From Leptodactylus fallax (taxonomy: Eukaryota > Chordata > Amphibia > Anura > Leptodactylidae): 64,000 nt of DNA. The notes under the pieces are model-generated. The model was not told the DNA's origin and made no database searches. It saw only the letters and a list, made by a program, of their open reading frames with translations. The stretch covers positions 740,001 to 804,000 of the forward strand of contig CAMRHE010000506.1 in NCBI GenBank assembly GCA_947044405.1, read 5' to 3'. Positions 1 through 11,187 of this stretch are shown here, piece after piece. The position numbers and the translations under genes were made by a program. Each line of letters starts with the position of its first letter. Positions within the stretch are counted from its first letter, which is position 1.

Positions 1-2867
1 AGAATACACACACCTCACACATACTGACAACATAGATACCTGTTACATCTATATCTATATATAATTGTATATATACAGTACACAAGCACAGTATACACAC
101 ACCATACACATACTGATAACATAGATACCTGTAACATCTATATCTATATATATATATATATATATACACACAAGCACAGTATACACACACCTTACACATA
201 CTGATAACATAGATACCTGTTACATCTATATCTATATATAACTGTATATACACACAAGCACAATATACACACACCATACACATACTGACAACATAGATAC
301 CTGTTACATCTATATCTATATATAACTGTATATACACAAGCACAGTATACACACACCATACACATACTGACAAACACAGATACCTGTTACATCTATATCT
401 ATATATAACTGTATATACACACAAGCACAGTATACACACACCATACACATACTGATAACATAAATACCTGTTACATTTATATATATCTATATATATACAC
501 AAGCACAGAATACACACACCTTACACATACTGACAACATAGATACCTGTTACATCTATATCTATATATAATTGTATATATACAGTACACAAGCACAGTAT
601 ACACACACCATACACATACTGATAACATAGATACCTGTTACATCTATATCTATATATAACTGTATATATACACAAACACAGTATACACACACCATACACA
701 TACTGATAACATAGATACCTGTTACATCTATATATAACTGTATATACACACAAGCACAATATACACACACCATACACATACTGATAACATAGATACCTGT
801 TACACCTATATATAACTGTATATATACACAAGCACATTATACAAACACACACCTTACACATACTGATAACATAGATACCTGTTACATCTATATCTATATA
901 TAACTGTATATATACAGTACACAAGCACAGTATACACACACCATACACATACTGATAACATAGATACCTGTTACATCTATATATAACTGTATATATACAC
1001 AAGCACAGTATACACACACCATACACATACTGATAACATAGATACCTGTTACATCTATATCTATATATAACTGTATATACACACAAGCACAGTATACACA
1101 CACCATACACATACTGATAACATAGATACCTGTTACATCTATATATAACTGTATATACATAAGCACAGTATACACACACCTTACACATACTGATAACATA
1201 GATACCTGTTACATATATATCTATATATAACTGTATATACACACAAGCACAGTATACACACACCATACACATACTGACAACATAGATACCTGTTACATCT
1301 ATATAAAACTGTATATACACATGCACAGAATACACACACCTTACACATACTGATAACATAGATACCTGTTACATCTATATCTATATATAACTGTATATAC
1401 ACACAAGCACAGTATACACACACCATACACATACTGATAACATAGATACCTGTTACATCTATATCTATATATAACTGTATATACACACAAGCACAGTATA
1501 CACACACCATACACATACTGATAACATAGATACCTGTTACATCTATATATAACTGTATATACATAAGCACAGTATACACACACCTTACACATACTGATAA
1601 CATAGATACCTGTTACATATATATCTATATATAACTGTATATACACACAAGCACAGTATACACACACCATACACATACTGACAACATAGATACCTGTTAC
1701 ATCTATATAAAACTGTATATACACATGCACAGAATACACACACCTTACACATACTGATAACATAGATACCTGTTACATCTATATCTATATATAACTGTAT
1801 ATACACAAGCACAGAATACACACACCATACACATACTGATAACATAGATACCTGTTACATTTATATATATCTATATATATACACAAGCACAGTATACACA
1901 CACCTTACACATACTGACAACATAGATACCTGTTACATCTATATCTATATATAACTGTATATATACAGTACACAAGCACAGTATACACACACCATACACA
2001 TACTGATAACATAGATACCTGTTACATCTATATCTATATATAACTGTATATACACACAAGCACAGTATACACACACCATACACATACTGATAACATAGAT
2101 ACCTGTTACATCTATATCTATATATAACTGTATATACACACAAGCACAGAATACACACCTTACACATACTGATAACATAGATACCTGTTACATCTATATC
2201 TATATATAACTGTATATACACACAAGCACAGTATACACACACCATACACATACTGATAACATAGATACCTGTTACATATATATCTATATATAACTGTATA
2301 TACACACAAGCACAGTATACACACACCATACACATACTGACAACATAGATACCTGTTACACCTATATATAACTGTATATACACAAGCATAGTATACACAC
2401 ACCATACACATACTGACAACATAAATACCTGTTACATTTATATATATCTATATATATACACAAGCACAGAATACACACACCTTACACATACTGACAACAT
2501 AGATACCTGTTACATCTATATCTATATATAACTGTATATACACACAAGCACAGAATACACACACCATACACATACTGACAACATAGATACCTGTTACTTC
2601 TATATCTATATATAACTGTATATACACACAAGCACAGAATACACACACCATACACATACTGATAACATAGATACCTGTTACATCTATATCTATATATAAC
2701 TGTATATACACACAAGCACAGTATACACACACCATACACATACTGACAACATAGATACCTGTTACATTTATATCTATATATAACTGTATATATACACAAG
2801 CACAGTATACACACACCTTACACTTTCTGATAACATAGATACCTGTTACATATACAGTATATCTATA
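1..2867. repeat. 78/84-bp AT-rich minisatellite, block 1
   Basis: Tandem units of about 84 bp, with 78-bp variants lacking one CTATAT step. Each contains GATACCTGTTACATCTATAT, then ATAACTGTATATACACAC, AAGCACAGTATACACAC and CATACACATACTGATAACA. The array runs off the left edge of the window, so its true start is unseen. Both unit lengths are multiples of three and the minus strand lacks in-frame stops, which produces long spurious open frames of Cys/Tyr/Val-rich sequence. The array ends where a Tc1 element has inserted at a TA. I see nothing coding in it. Confidence 0.95.
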
Positions 2868-2869
2868 TA

Positions 2870-3137
2870 CAGTACAGACCAAAAGTTTGGACACACCTTC
2901 TCATTCCAAGAGTTTTCTGTATTTTCATGACTATAAAAATTGTAGATTCACACTGAAGGCATCAAAACTATGAATTAACACATGTGGAATTATATACTTA
3001 ACAAAAAAGTGTGAAACAACTGAAAATATGTCTTATATTCTAGGTTCTTCCAAGTAGCCACCTTTTGCTTTGATTACTGCTTTGCACACTCTTGGCATTC
3101 TCTTGATGAGCTTCAAGAGGTAGTCACCTGAAATGGT
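2870..3137. repeat. Left terminal inverted repeat of the DD38E Tc1 element
   Basis: This stretch is the reverse complement of 4231-4498 with essentially no mismatches. The match ends at GAAATGGT. Such long repeats are unusual next to the roughly 200-bp repeats of the DD34E elements further right. The inner part of the opposite repeat overlaps the transposase C-terminal coding region. Confidence 0.9.
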
Positions 3138-3283
3138 TTTCACTTCACAGGTGTGCCCTGTCAGGTTTAATAAGTGGGATTTCTTGCCTTATAAATGGGG
3201 TTGGGACCATCAGTTGTGTTGTTCAGAAGTCAGGTGGATACACAGCTGATAGTCCTACTGAATGGAGTGTTAGAATTTGTATT

Positions 3284-4335
3284 ATGGCAAGAAAAAAGCA
3301 GCTAAGTAAAGAAAAACGAGTGGCCATCATTACTTTAAGAAATGAAGGTCAGTCAGTCCGAAAAATTGGGAAAACTTTGAAAGTGTGCCCAAGTGCAGTG
3401 GCCAAAACCATCAAGCGCTACAAAGAAACTGGCTCACATGAGGACTGCCCCAGGAAAGGAAGACCAAGAGTCACCTCTGCTGCGGAGGATAAGTTCATCC
3501 AAGTCACCAGCCTCAGAAATCGCAGGTTAACAGCAGCTCAGATTAGAGACCAGGTCAATGCCACACAGAGTTCTAGCAGCAGACACATCTCTACAACAAC
3601 TGTTAAGAGGAGACTGTGTGCAGCAGGCCTTCATGGTAAAATAGCTGCTAGGAAAGCACTGCTAAGGACAGACAACAAGCAGAAGAGACTTGTTTGGGCT
3701 AAAGAACACAAGGAATGGACATTAGACCTGTGGAAATCTGTGCTTTGGTCTGATGAGTCCAAATTTGAGATCTTTGGTTCCAACCACCGTGTCTTTGTGC
3801 GATGCAGAAAAGGTGAACGAATGGACTCTACATGTCTGGTTCCCACCGTGAAGCATGGAGGAGGAGGTGTGATGGTGTGGGGGTGCTTTGTTGGTGACAC
3901 TGTTGGAGATTTATTCAAAATTGAAGGAATACTGAACCAGCATGGTTACCACAGCATCTTGCAGCGGCATGCTATTCCATCCGGTTTGCGTTTAGTTGGA
4001 CCATCATTTATTTTTCAACAGGACAATGACCCCAAACACACCTGCAGACTGTGTAAGGGCTATTTGACCAAGAAGGAGAGTGATGGGGTGCTACGCCAGA
4101 TGACCTGGCCTCCACAGAACCAGACCTGAACCCAATCGAGATGGTTTGGGGTGAGCTGGACCGCAGAGTGAAGGCAAAAGGGCCAACAAGTGCTAAGCAT
4201 CTCTGGGAACTCCTTCAAGACTGTTGGAAGACCATTTCAGGTGACTACCTCTTGAAGCTCATCAAGAGAATGCCAAGAGTGTGCAAAGCAGTAATCAAAG
4301 CAAAAGGTGGCTACTTGGAAGAACCTAGAATATAA
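3284..4335 (+). pseudogene. Tc1 transposase, DD38E, one-base frameshift
   Basis: The frame opens at an ATG (MARKKQLSKEKR) about 147 bp inside the left inverted repeat. Residues 1-45 or so form a PAIRED-like helix-turn-helix, followed by a GRPR hook (residues 59-62) and a second DNA-binding segment. The DDE core has Asp157 in WSDES (3752-3754) and Asp247 in QQDNDPKH (4022-4024). The expected Glu, in a DLNPIE motif at 4138-4140, is out of frame. Compared with the two duplicated copies (TCACC), this copy reads AACC near 4117, so one base is lost. The first frame ends after 281 residues and the C-terminal part continues in another frame to the stop at 4333-4335. An unbroken protein would be about 350 residues. 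The product would be a nuclear DNA-cutting enzyme; this copy should be inactive. Confidence 0.93.
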
Positions 4336-4498
4336 GACATATTTTCAGTTGTTTCACACTTTTTTGTTAAGTATATAATTCCACATGTGTTAATTCATAG
4401 TTTTGATGCCTTCAGTGTGAATCTACAATTTTTATAGTCATGAAAATACAGAAAACTCTTGGAATGAGAAGGTGTGTCCAAACTTTTGGTCTGTACTG
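4231..4498. repeat. Right terminal inverted repeat of the DD38E Tc1 element
   Basis: Mirror of 2870-3137, ending GGTCTGTACTG before the TA target duplication. Its first 100 bases or so encode the last 34 residues of the transposase, so the coding end and the transposase-binding end are the same DNA. Confidence 0.9.
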
Positions 4499-4500
4499 TA

Positions 4501-4893
4501 TAACTGTATATACACACAAGCACAGTATACACACACCATACACATACTGATAACATAGATACCTGTTACACCTATATATAACTGTATATATACACAAGCA
4601 CAGTATACACACACCATACACATACTGACAACATAGATACCTGTTACACCTATATATAACTGTATATACACACAAGCACAGTATACACACACCATACACA
4701 TACTGATAACATAGATACCTGTTACACCTATATATAACTGTATATACACACAAGCACAGTATACACACACCATACACATACTGACAAAATAGATACCTGT
4801 TACACCTATATATAACTGTATATACACACAAGCACAGTATACACACACCATACACATACTGATAACATAGATACCTGTTACGTCTATATATAA

Positions 4894-4939
<46 letters not shown>

Positions 4940-5054
4940 GCACAGAATACACACACCTCACACATACTGACAACATAGATACCTGTTACATCTATATCTA
5001 TATATAATTGTATATACACAAGCACAGAATACACACCATACACATACTGATAAC
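4501..5054. repeat. 78/84-bp minisatellite, block 2
   Basis: Units of the same family, mostly the 78-bp variant with GTTACACCTATATATAAC. A pure (TA)n expansion lies at about 4895-4934. It is bounded by the Tc1 right end and the MITE start. Confidence 0.93.
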
Positions 5055-5415
5055 CAGGGCTGTGGAGTCGGTACGCCAAAGCCCCGACTCCGACTCCTCA
5101 ATTTCCCCCGACTCCGACTCCACGACTCCGACTCCACAGCCCTGGCACTGCTAAACCTTATAGGTTCACTCAGAACTCAGTCCCATCATTATATGAGGAA
5201 TAGAACAGACCTTTACAGGACATTTTATCATTTTCAACATTTCATCATTTTCCCAAATTCTTATGAAAATATATTCAGCACATACTGCATTGTACTACTA
5301 ACTGTACCAATTTATTATATATTTTGGGATTCAGAGTCGGTCCATTTTATACCGACTCCGACTCCACCAAAATAGGCACCGACTCCGACTCCACGACTCC
5401 GACTCCACAGCCCTG
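5055..5415. mobile_element. CAGGG...CCCTG MITE, copy a
   Basis: A 361-bp non-autonomous element. It starts CAGGGCTGTGGAGTCGG and ends with clusters of CGACTCC then CCACAGCCCTG, so its ends are complementary. A second CCACAGCCCTGG lies internally at about 5135-5146. The CAGGG/CCCTG ends suggest the hAT superfamily, but no clean 8-bp target duplication is visible; the flanks are minisatellite on both sides. Short open frames inside are not supported as genes. Confidence 0.8.
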
Positions 5416-5431
5416 ATACACACACCATACA

Positions 5432-6496
5432 CACATGAGGACTGCCCCAGGAAAGGAAGACCAAGAGTCACCTCTGCTGCGGAGGATAAGTTCATCCAAG
5501 TCACCAGCCTCAGAAATCGCAGGTTAACAGCAGCTCAGATTAGAGACCAGGTCAATGCCACACAGAGTTCTAGCAGCAGACACATCTCTACAACAACTGT
5601 TAAGAGGAGACTGTGTGCAGCAGGCCTTCATGGTAAAATAGCTGCTAGGAAAGCACTGCTAAGGACAGACAACAAGCAGAAGAGACTTGTTTGGGCTAAA
5701 GAACACAAGGAATGGACATTAGACCTGTGGAAATCTGTGCTTTGGTCTGATGAGTCCAAATTTGAGATCTTTGGTTCCAACCACCGTGTCTTTGTGCGAT
5801 GCAGAAAAGGTGAACGAATGGACTCTACATGCCTGGTTCCCACCGTGAAGCATGGAGGAGGAGGTGTGATGGTGTGGGGGTGCTTTGTTGGTGACACTGT
5901 TGGAGATTTATTCAAAATTGAAGGAATACTGAACCAGCATGGTTACCACAGCATCTTGCAGCGGCATGCTATTCCATCCGGTTTGCGTTTAGTTGGACCA
6001 TCGTTTATTTTTCAACAGGACAATGACCCCAAACACACCTCCAGACTGTGTAAGGGCTATTTGACCAAGAAGGAGAGTGATGGGGTGCTACGCCATATGA
6101 CCTGGCCTCCACAGTCACCAGACCTGAACCCAATCGAGATGGTTTGGGGTGAGCTGGACCGCAGAGTGAAGGCAAAAGGGCCAACAAGTGCTAAGCATCT
6201 CTGGGAACTCCTTCAAGACTGTTGGAAGACCATTTCAGGTGACTACCTCTTGAAGCTCATCAAGAGAATGCCAAGAGTGTGCAAAGCAGTAATCAAAGCA
6301 AAAGGTGGCTACTTGGAAGAACCTAGAATATAAGACATATTTTCAGTTGTTTCACACTTTTTTGTTAAGTATATAATTCCACATGTGTTAATTCATAGTT
6401 TTGATGCCTTCAGTGTGAATCTACAATTTTTATAGTCATGAAAATACAGAAAACTCTTGGAATGAGAAGGTGTGTCCAAACTTTTGGTCTGTACTG
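5432..6496 (+). mobile_element. 5'-truncated DD38E Tc1 copy (tandem unit 2)
   Basis: It begins abruptly at CACATGAGG, corresponding to 3435 in the full element, and keeps everything to the right terminal end (GTACTG). The left inverted repeat and the first 51 transposase residues are missing. It arose by duplication of the locus, not by transposition. Confidence 0.93.
5434..6333 (+). pseudogene. Tc1 transposase C-terminal fragment, DD38E triad intact
   Basis: An open frame without an initiator Met encodes the equivalent of residues 52 to the end (299 residues). It keeps GRPR, Asp in WSDES (5749-5751), Asp in QQDNDPKH (6019-6021) and Glu in DLNPIE (6136-6138). Thirty-eight residues separate the last two, counted directly. 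The N-terminal helix-turn-helix needed to bind the inverted repeats is gone and no promoter-proximal ATG is present, so I do not expect an active enzyme. It lacks the frameshift of the first copy. Confidence 0.9.
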
Positions 6497-6498
6497 TA

Positions 6499-6891
6499 TA
6501 ACTGTATATACACACAAGCACAGTATACACACACCATACACATACTGATAACATAGATACCTGTTACACCTATATATAACTGTATATATACACAAGCACA
6601 GTATACACACACCATACACATACTGACAACATAGATACCTGTTACACCTATATATAACTGTATATACACACAAGCACAGTATACACACACCATACACATA
6701 CTGATAACATAGATACCTGTTACACCTATATATAACTGTATATACACACAAGCACAGTATACACACACCATACACATACTGACAACATAGATACCTGTTA
6801 CACCTATATATAACTGTATATACACACAAGCACAGTATACACACACCATACACATACTGATAACATAGATACCTGTTACGTCTATATATAA

Positions 6892-6941
<50 letters not shown>

Positions 6942-7056
6942 GCACAGAATACACACACCTCACACATACTGACAACATAGATACCTGTTACATCTATATC
7001 TATATATAATTGTATATACACAAGCACAGAATACACACCATACACATACTGATAAC
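6499..7056. repeat. 78/84-bp minisatellite, block 3
   Basis: Duplicate of 4501-5054. The (TA)n tract at about 6893-6936 is slightly longer, which explains most of the unit length difference. Confidence 0.92.
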
Positions 7057-7417
7057 CAGGGCTGTGGAGTCGGTACGCCAAAGCCCCGACTCCGACTCCT
7101 CAATTTCCCCCGACTCCGACTCCACGACTCCGACTCCACAGCCCTGGCACTGCTAAACCTTATAGGTTCACTCAGAACTCAGTCCCATCATTATATGAGG
7201 AATAGAACAGACCTTTACAGGACATTTTATCATTTTCAACATTTCATCATTTTCCCAAATTCTTATGAAAATATATTCAGCACATACTGCATTGTACTAC
7301 TAACTGTACCAATTTATTATATATTTTGGGATTCAGAGTCGGTCCATTTTATACCGACTCCGACTCCACCAAAATAGGCACCGACTCCGACTCCACGACT
7401 CCGACTCCACAGCCCTG
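7057..7417. mobile_element. CAGGG...CCCTG MITE, copy b
   Basis: Same 361-bp element and same flanks as 5055-5415; it was carried along in the tandem duplication. Confidence 0.8.
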
Positions 7418-7433
7418 ATACACACACCATACA

Positions 7434-8498
7434 CACATGAGGACTGCCCCAGGAAAGGAAGACCAAGAGTCACCTCTGCTGCGGAGGATAAGTTCATCCA
7501 AGTCACCAGCCTCAGAAATCGCAGGTTAACAGCAGCTCAGATTAGAGACCAGGTCAATGCCACACAGAGTTCTAGCAGCAGACACATCTCTACAACAACT
7601 GTTAAGAGGAGACTGTGTGCAGCAGGCCTTCATGGTAAAATAGCTGCTAGGAAAGCACTGCTAAGGACAGACAACAAGCAGAAGAGACTTGTTTGGGCTA
7701 AAGAACACAAGGAATGGACATTAGACCTGTGGAAATCTGTGCTTTGGTCTGATGAGTCCAAATTTGAGATCTTTGGTTCCAACCACCGTGTCTTTGTGCG
7801 ATGCAGAAAAGGTGAACGAATGGACTCTACATGCCTGGTTCCCACCGTGAAGCATGGAGGAGGAGGTGTGGTGGTGTGGGGGTGCTTTGCTGGTGACACT
7901 GTTGGGGATTTATTCAAAATTGAAGGAATACTGAACCAGCATGGTTACCACAGCATCTTGCAGCGGCATGCTATTCCATCCGGTTTGCGTTTAGTTGGAC
8001 CATCGTTTATTTTTCAACAGGACAATGACCCCAAACACACCTCCAGACTGTGTAAGGGCTATTTGACCAAGAAGGAGAGTGATGGGGTGCTATGCCAGAT
8101 GACCTGGCCTCCACAGTCACCAGACCTGAACCCAATCGAGATGGTTTGGGGTGAGCTGGACCGCAGAGTGAAGGCAAAAGGGCCAACAAGTGCTAAGCAT
8201 CTCTGGGAACTCCTTCAAGACTGTTGGAAGACCATTTCAGGTGACTACCTCTTGAAGCTCATCAAGAGAATGCCAAGAGTGTGCAAAGCAGTAATCAAAG
8301 CAAAAGGTGGCTACTTGGAAGAACCTAGAATATAAGACATATTTTCAGTTGTTTCACACTTTTTTGTTAAGTATATAATTCCACATGTGTTAATTCATAG
8401 TTTTGATGCCTTCAGTGTGAATCTACAATTTTTATAGTCATGAAAATACAGAAAACTCTTGGAATGAGAAGGTGTGTCCAAACTTTTGGTCTGTACTG
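7434..8498 (+). mobile_element. 5'-truncated DD38E Tc1 copy (tandem unit 3)
   Basis: Same breakpoint as the copy at 5432 and same intact right end. A few substitutions separate it from unit 2, for example GTGGTGGTG instead of GTGATGGTG near 7869. Confidence 0.93.
7436..8335 (+). pseudogene. Tc1 transposase C-terminal fragment, third copy
   Basis: It has the same truncated frame as 5434-6333, with the DD38E triad intact (codons at 7751, 8021 and 8138). Differences include Met to Val and Val to Ala in the block after KHGGGG, and Arg-His to Cys-Gln before MTWPPQ. It has no start and no DNA-binding N-terminus, so it is probably inactive. Confidence 0.9.
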
Positions 8499-8500
8499 TA

Positions 8501-8893
8501 TAACTGTATATACACACAAGCACAGTATACACACACCATACACATACTGATAACATAGATACCTGTTACACCTATATATAACTGTATATATACACAAGCA
8601 CAGTATACACACACCATACACATACTGACAACATAGATACCTGTTACACCTATATATAACTGTATATACACACAAGCACAGTATACACACACCATACACA
8701 TACTGACAACATAGATACCTGTTACACCTATATATAACTGTATGTACACACAAGCACAGTATACACACACCATACACATACTGACAACATAGATACCTGT
8801 TACACCTATATATAACTGTATATACACACAAGCACAGTATACACACACCATACACATACTGATAACATAGATACCTGTTACGTCTATATATAA

Positions 8894-8943
<50 letters not shown>

Positions 8944-9058
8944 GCACAGAATACACACACCTCACACATACTGACAACATAGATACCTGTTACATCTATA
9001 TCTATATATAATTGTATATACACAAGCACAGAATACACACCATACACATACTGATAAC
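8501..9058. repeat. 78/84-bp minisatellite, block 4
   Basis: Third copy of the block between Tc1 and MITE, with a (TA)n tract at about 8895-8938. Confidence 0.92.
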
Positions 9059-9420
9059 CAGGGCTGTGGAGTCGGTACGCCAAAGCCCCGACTCCGACTC
9101 CTCAATTTCCCCCCGACTCCGACTCCACGACTCCGACTCCACAGCCCTGGCACTGCTAAACCTTATAGGTTCACTCAGAACTCAGTCCCATCATTATATG
9201 AGGAATAGAACAGACCTTTACAGGACATTTTATCATTTTCAACATTTCATCATTTTCCCAAATTCTTATGAAAATATATTCAGCACATACTGCATTGTAC
9301 TACTAACTGTACCAATTTATTATATATTTTGGGATTCGGAGTCGGTCCATTTTATACCGACTCCGACTCCACCAAAATAGGCACCGACTCCGACTCCACG
9401 ACTCTGACTCCACAGCCCTG
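9059..9420. mobile_element. CAGGG...CCCTG MITE, copy c
   Basis: 362-bp copy. It is followed directly by ATACACACACCATACACATACTG, that is by normal minisatellite rather than by the Tc1 junction. This shows the ancestral right flank of the MITE. Confidence 0.8.
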
Positions 9421-9785
9421 ATACACACACCATACACATACTGATAACATAGATACCTGTTACACCTATATATAACTGTATATACACACAAGCACAGTAT
9501 ACACACACCTTACACATACTGATAACATAGATACCTGTTACATCTATATCTATATATAACTGTATATATACACACAAGCACAGTATACACACACCATACA
9601 CATACTGATAACATAGATACCTGTTACATTTATATATATATATATACACAAGCACAGAATACACACACCTTACACATACTGATAACATAGATACCTGTTA
9701 CATCTATATCTATATATAACTGTATATACACACAAGCACATTATACACATACCATACACATACTGATAACATAGATACCTGTTAC

Positions 9786-9820
<35 letters not shown>

Positions 9821-10634
9821 AGCACAGAATACACACACCTTACACATACTGACAACATAGATACCTGTTACATCTATATCTATATATAACTGTATATATA
9901 CAGTACACAAGCACAGTATACACACACCATACACATACTGATAACATAGATACCTGTTACACCTATATATAACTGTATATACACACAAGCACATTATACA
10001 CACACCTTACACATACTGACAACATAGATACCTGTTACATCTATATCTTTATATAACTGTATATATACAGTACACAAGCACAGTATACACACACCATACA
10101 CATACTGATAACATAGATACCTGTTACACCTATATATAACTGTATATATACACAAGCACATTATACACACACACACCTTACACATACTGATAACATAGAT
10201 ACCTGTTACATCTATATATAACTGTATATACACACAAGCATAGTATACACATACCTTACACATACTGATAACATAAATACCTGTTACATCTATATCTATA
10301 TATAACTGTATATATACACAAGCACAGTATACACACACCATACACATACTGATAACATAGATACCTGTTACATCTATATATAACTGTATATATACACACA
10401 AGCACAGTATACACACACCTTACACATACTGACAACATAGATACCTGTTACATCTATATCTATATATAACTGTATATATACACAAGCACAGTATACACAC
10501 ACCATACACATACTGATAACATAGATACCTGTTACATCTATATCTATATATAACTGTATATACACACAAGCACAGTATACACACACCATACACATACTGA
10601 TAACATAGATACCTGTTACGTCTATATATAACTG

Positions 10635-10680
<46 letters not shown>

Positions 10681-10795
10681 GCACAGAATACACACACCTC
10701 ACACATACTGACAACATAGATACCTGTTACATCTATATCTATATATAATTGTATATACACAAGCACAGAATACACACCATACACATACTGATAAC
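9421..10795. repeat. 78/84-bp minisatellite, block 5
   Basis: Same family with mixed 78- and 84-bp units and (TA)n tracts at about 9789-9817 and 10634-10674. The last 200 bases match the block that precedes the other MITE copies, so this part shares their duplication history. Confidence 0.93.
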
Positions 10796-11187
10796 CAGGG
10801 CTGTGGAGTCGGTACGCCAAAGCCCCGACTCCGACTCCTCAATTTCCCCTGACTCGGACTCCAACTCCGACTCCGACTCCACCAAAATAGGCACCGACTC
10901 CGACTCCACGACTCCGACTCCACAGCCCTGGCACTGCTAAACCTTATAGGTTCACTCAGAACTCAGTCCCATCATTATATGAGGAATAGAACAGACCTTT
11001 ACAGGACATTTTATCATTTTCAACATTTCATCATTTTCCCAAATTCTTATGAAAATATATTCAGCACATACTGCATTGTACTACTAACTGTACCAATTTA
11101 TTATATATTTTGGGATTCGGAGTCGGTCCATTTTATACCGACTCCGACTCCACCAAAATAGGCACCGACTCCGACTCCACAGCCCTG
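10796..11187. mobile_element. CAGGG...CCCTG MITE, copy d (longer variant)
   Basis: 392-bp copy with the same flanks as the others. It has extra CGACTCC-rich sequence near 10850-10915, including an internal repeat of CCACCAAAATAGGCACCG. No Tc1 fragment follows it. Confidence 0.8.

Larger units (their letters stand above)
2870..4498 (+). mobile_element. Full-length Tc1-family transposon (DD38E type)
   Basis: A 1629-bp element inserted in the minisatellite. It is flanked by the TA duplication typical of Tc1/mariner (2868-2869 and 4499-4500). Its ends begin CAGTACAGACCAAAAG and form inverted repeats of about 268 bp. One transposase gene lies between them on the plus strand. Tc1 elements move by cut-and-paste using an element-encoded DDE transposase that binds the inverted repeats. 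This copy cannot make a full transposase because of a one-base deletion before the last catalytic residue. Its ends look intact, so a transposase supplied elsewhere could in principle act on it. The 38-residue spacing between the second and third catalytic residues matches the DD38E (Intruder) sibling family of DD34E/Tc1; the family name is from memory, the spacing is read directly. Confidence 0.95.
3435..9438. repeat. Tandem triplication of a ~2.0-kb segment (Tc1 3' part + minisatellite + MITE)
   Basis: Three near-identical units start at 3435, 5432 and 7434. Each runs from CACATGAGG inside the transposase gene, through the right inverted repeat, a minisatellite block, a (TA)n tract and the CAGGG MITE. 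Each of the first two ends in ATACACACACCATACA and joins directly to the next CACATGAGG. The second and third units are offset by exactly 2002 bp over most of their length. At the end of the third unit the sequence continues into ordinary minisatellite. The bases CACAT are common to both sides of the junction, which points to microhomology or unequal exchange. Confidence 0.93.

Noticed and set aside
487..1359. A 290-codon minus-strand open frame (and many like it in the first 13 kb)
   Set aside because: It is a direct consequence of stop-free 78/84-bp satellite units. Overlapping frames on the same strand are equally open and encode the same words in other phases.
5193..5375. A 60-codon frame repeated at 7195, 9198 and 10979
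   Set aside because: It lies inside the CAGGG MITE and is preserved only because the MITE copies are nearly identical. It has no domain.
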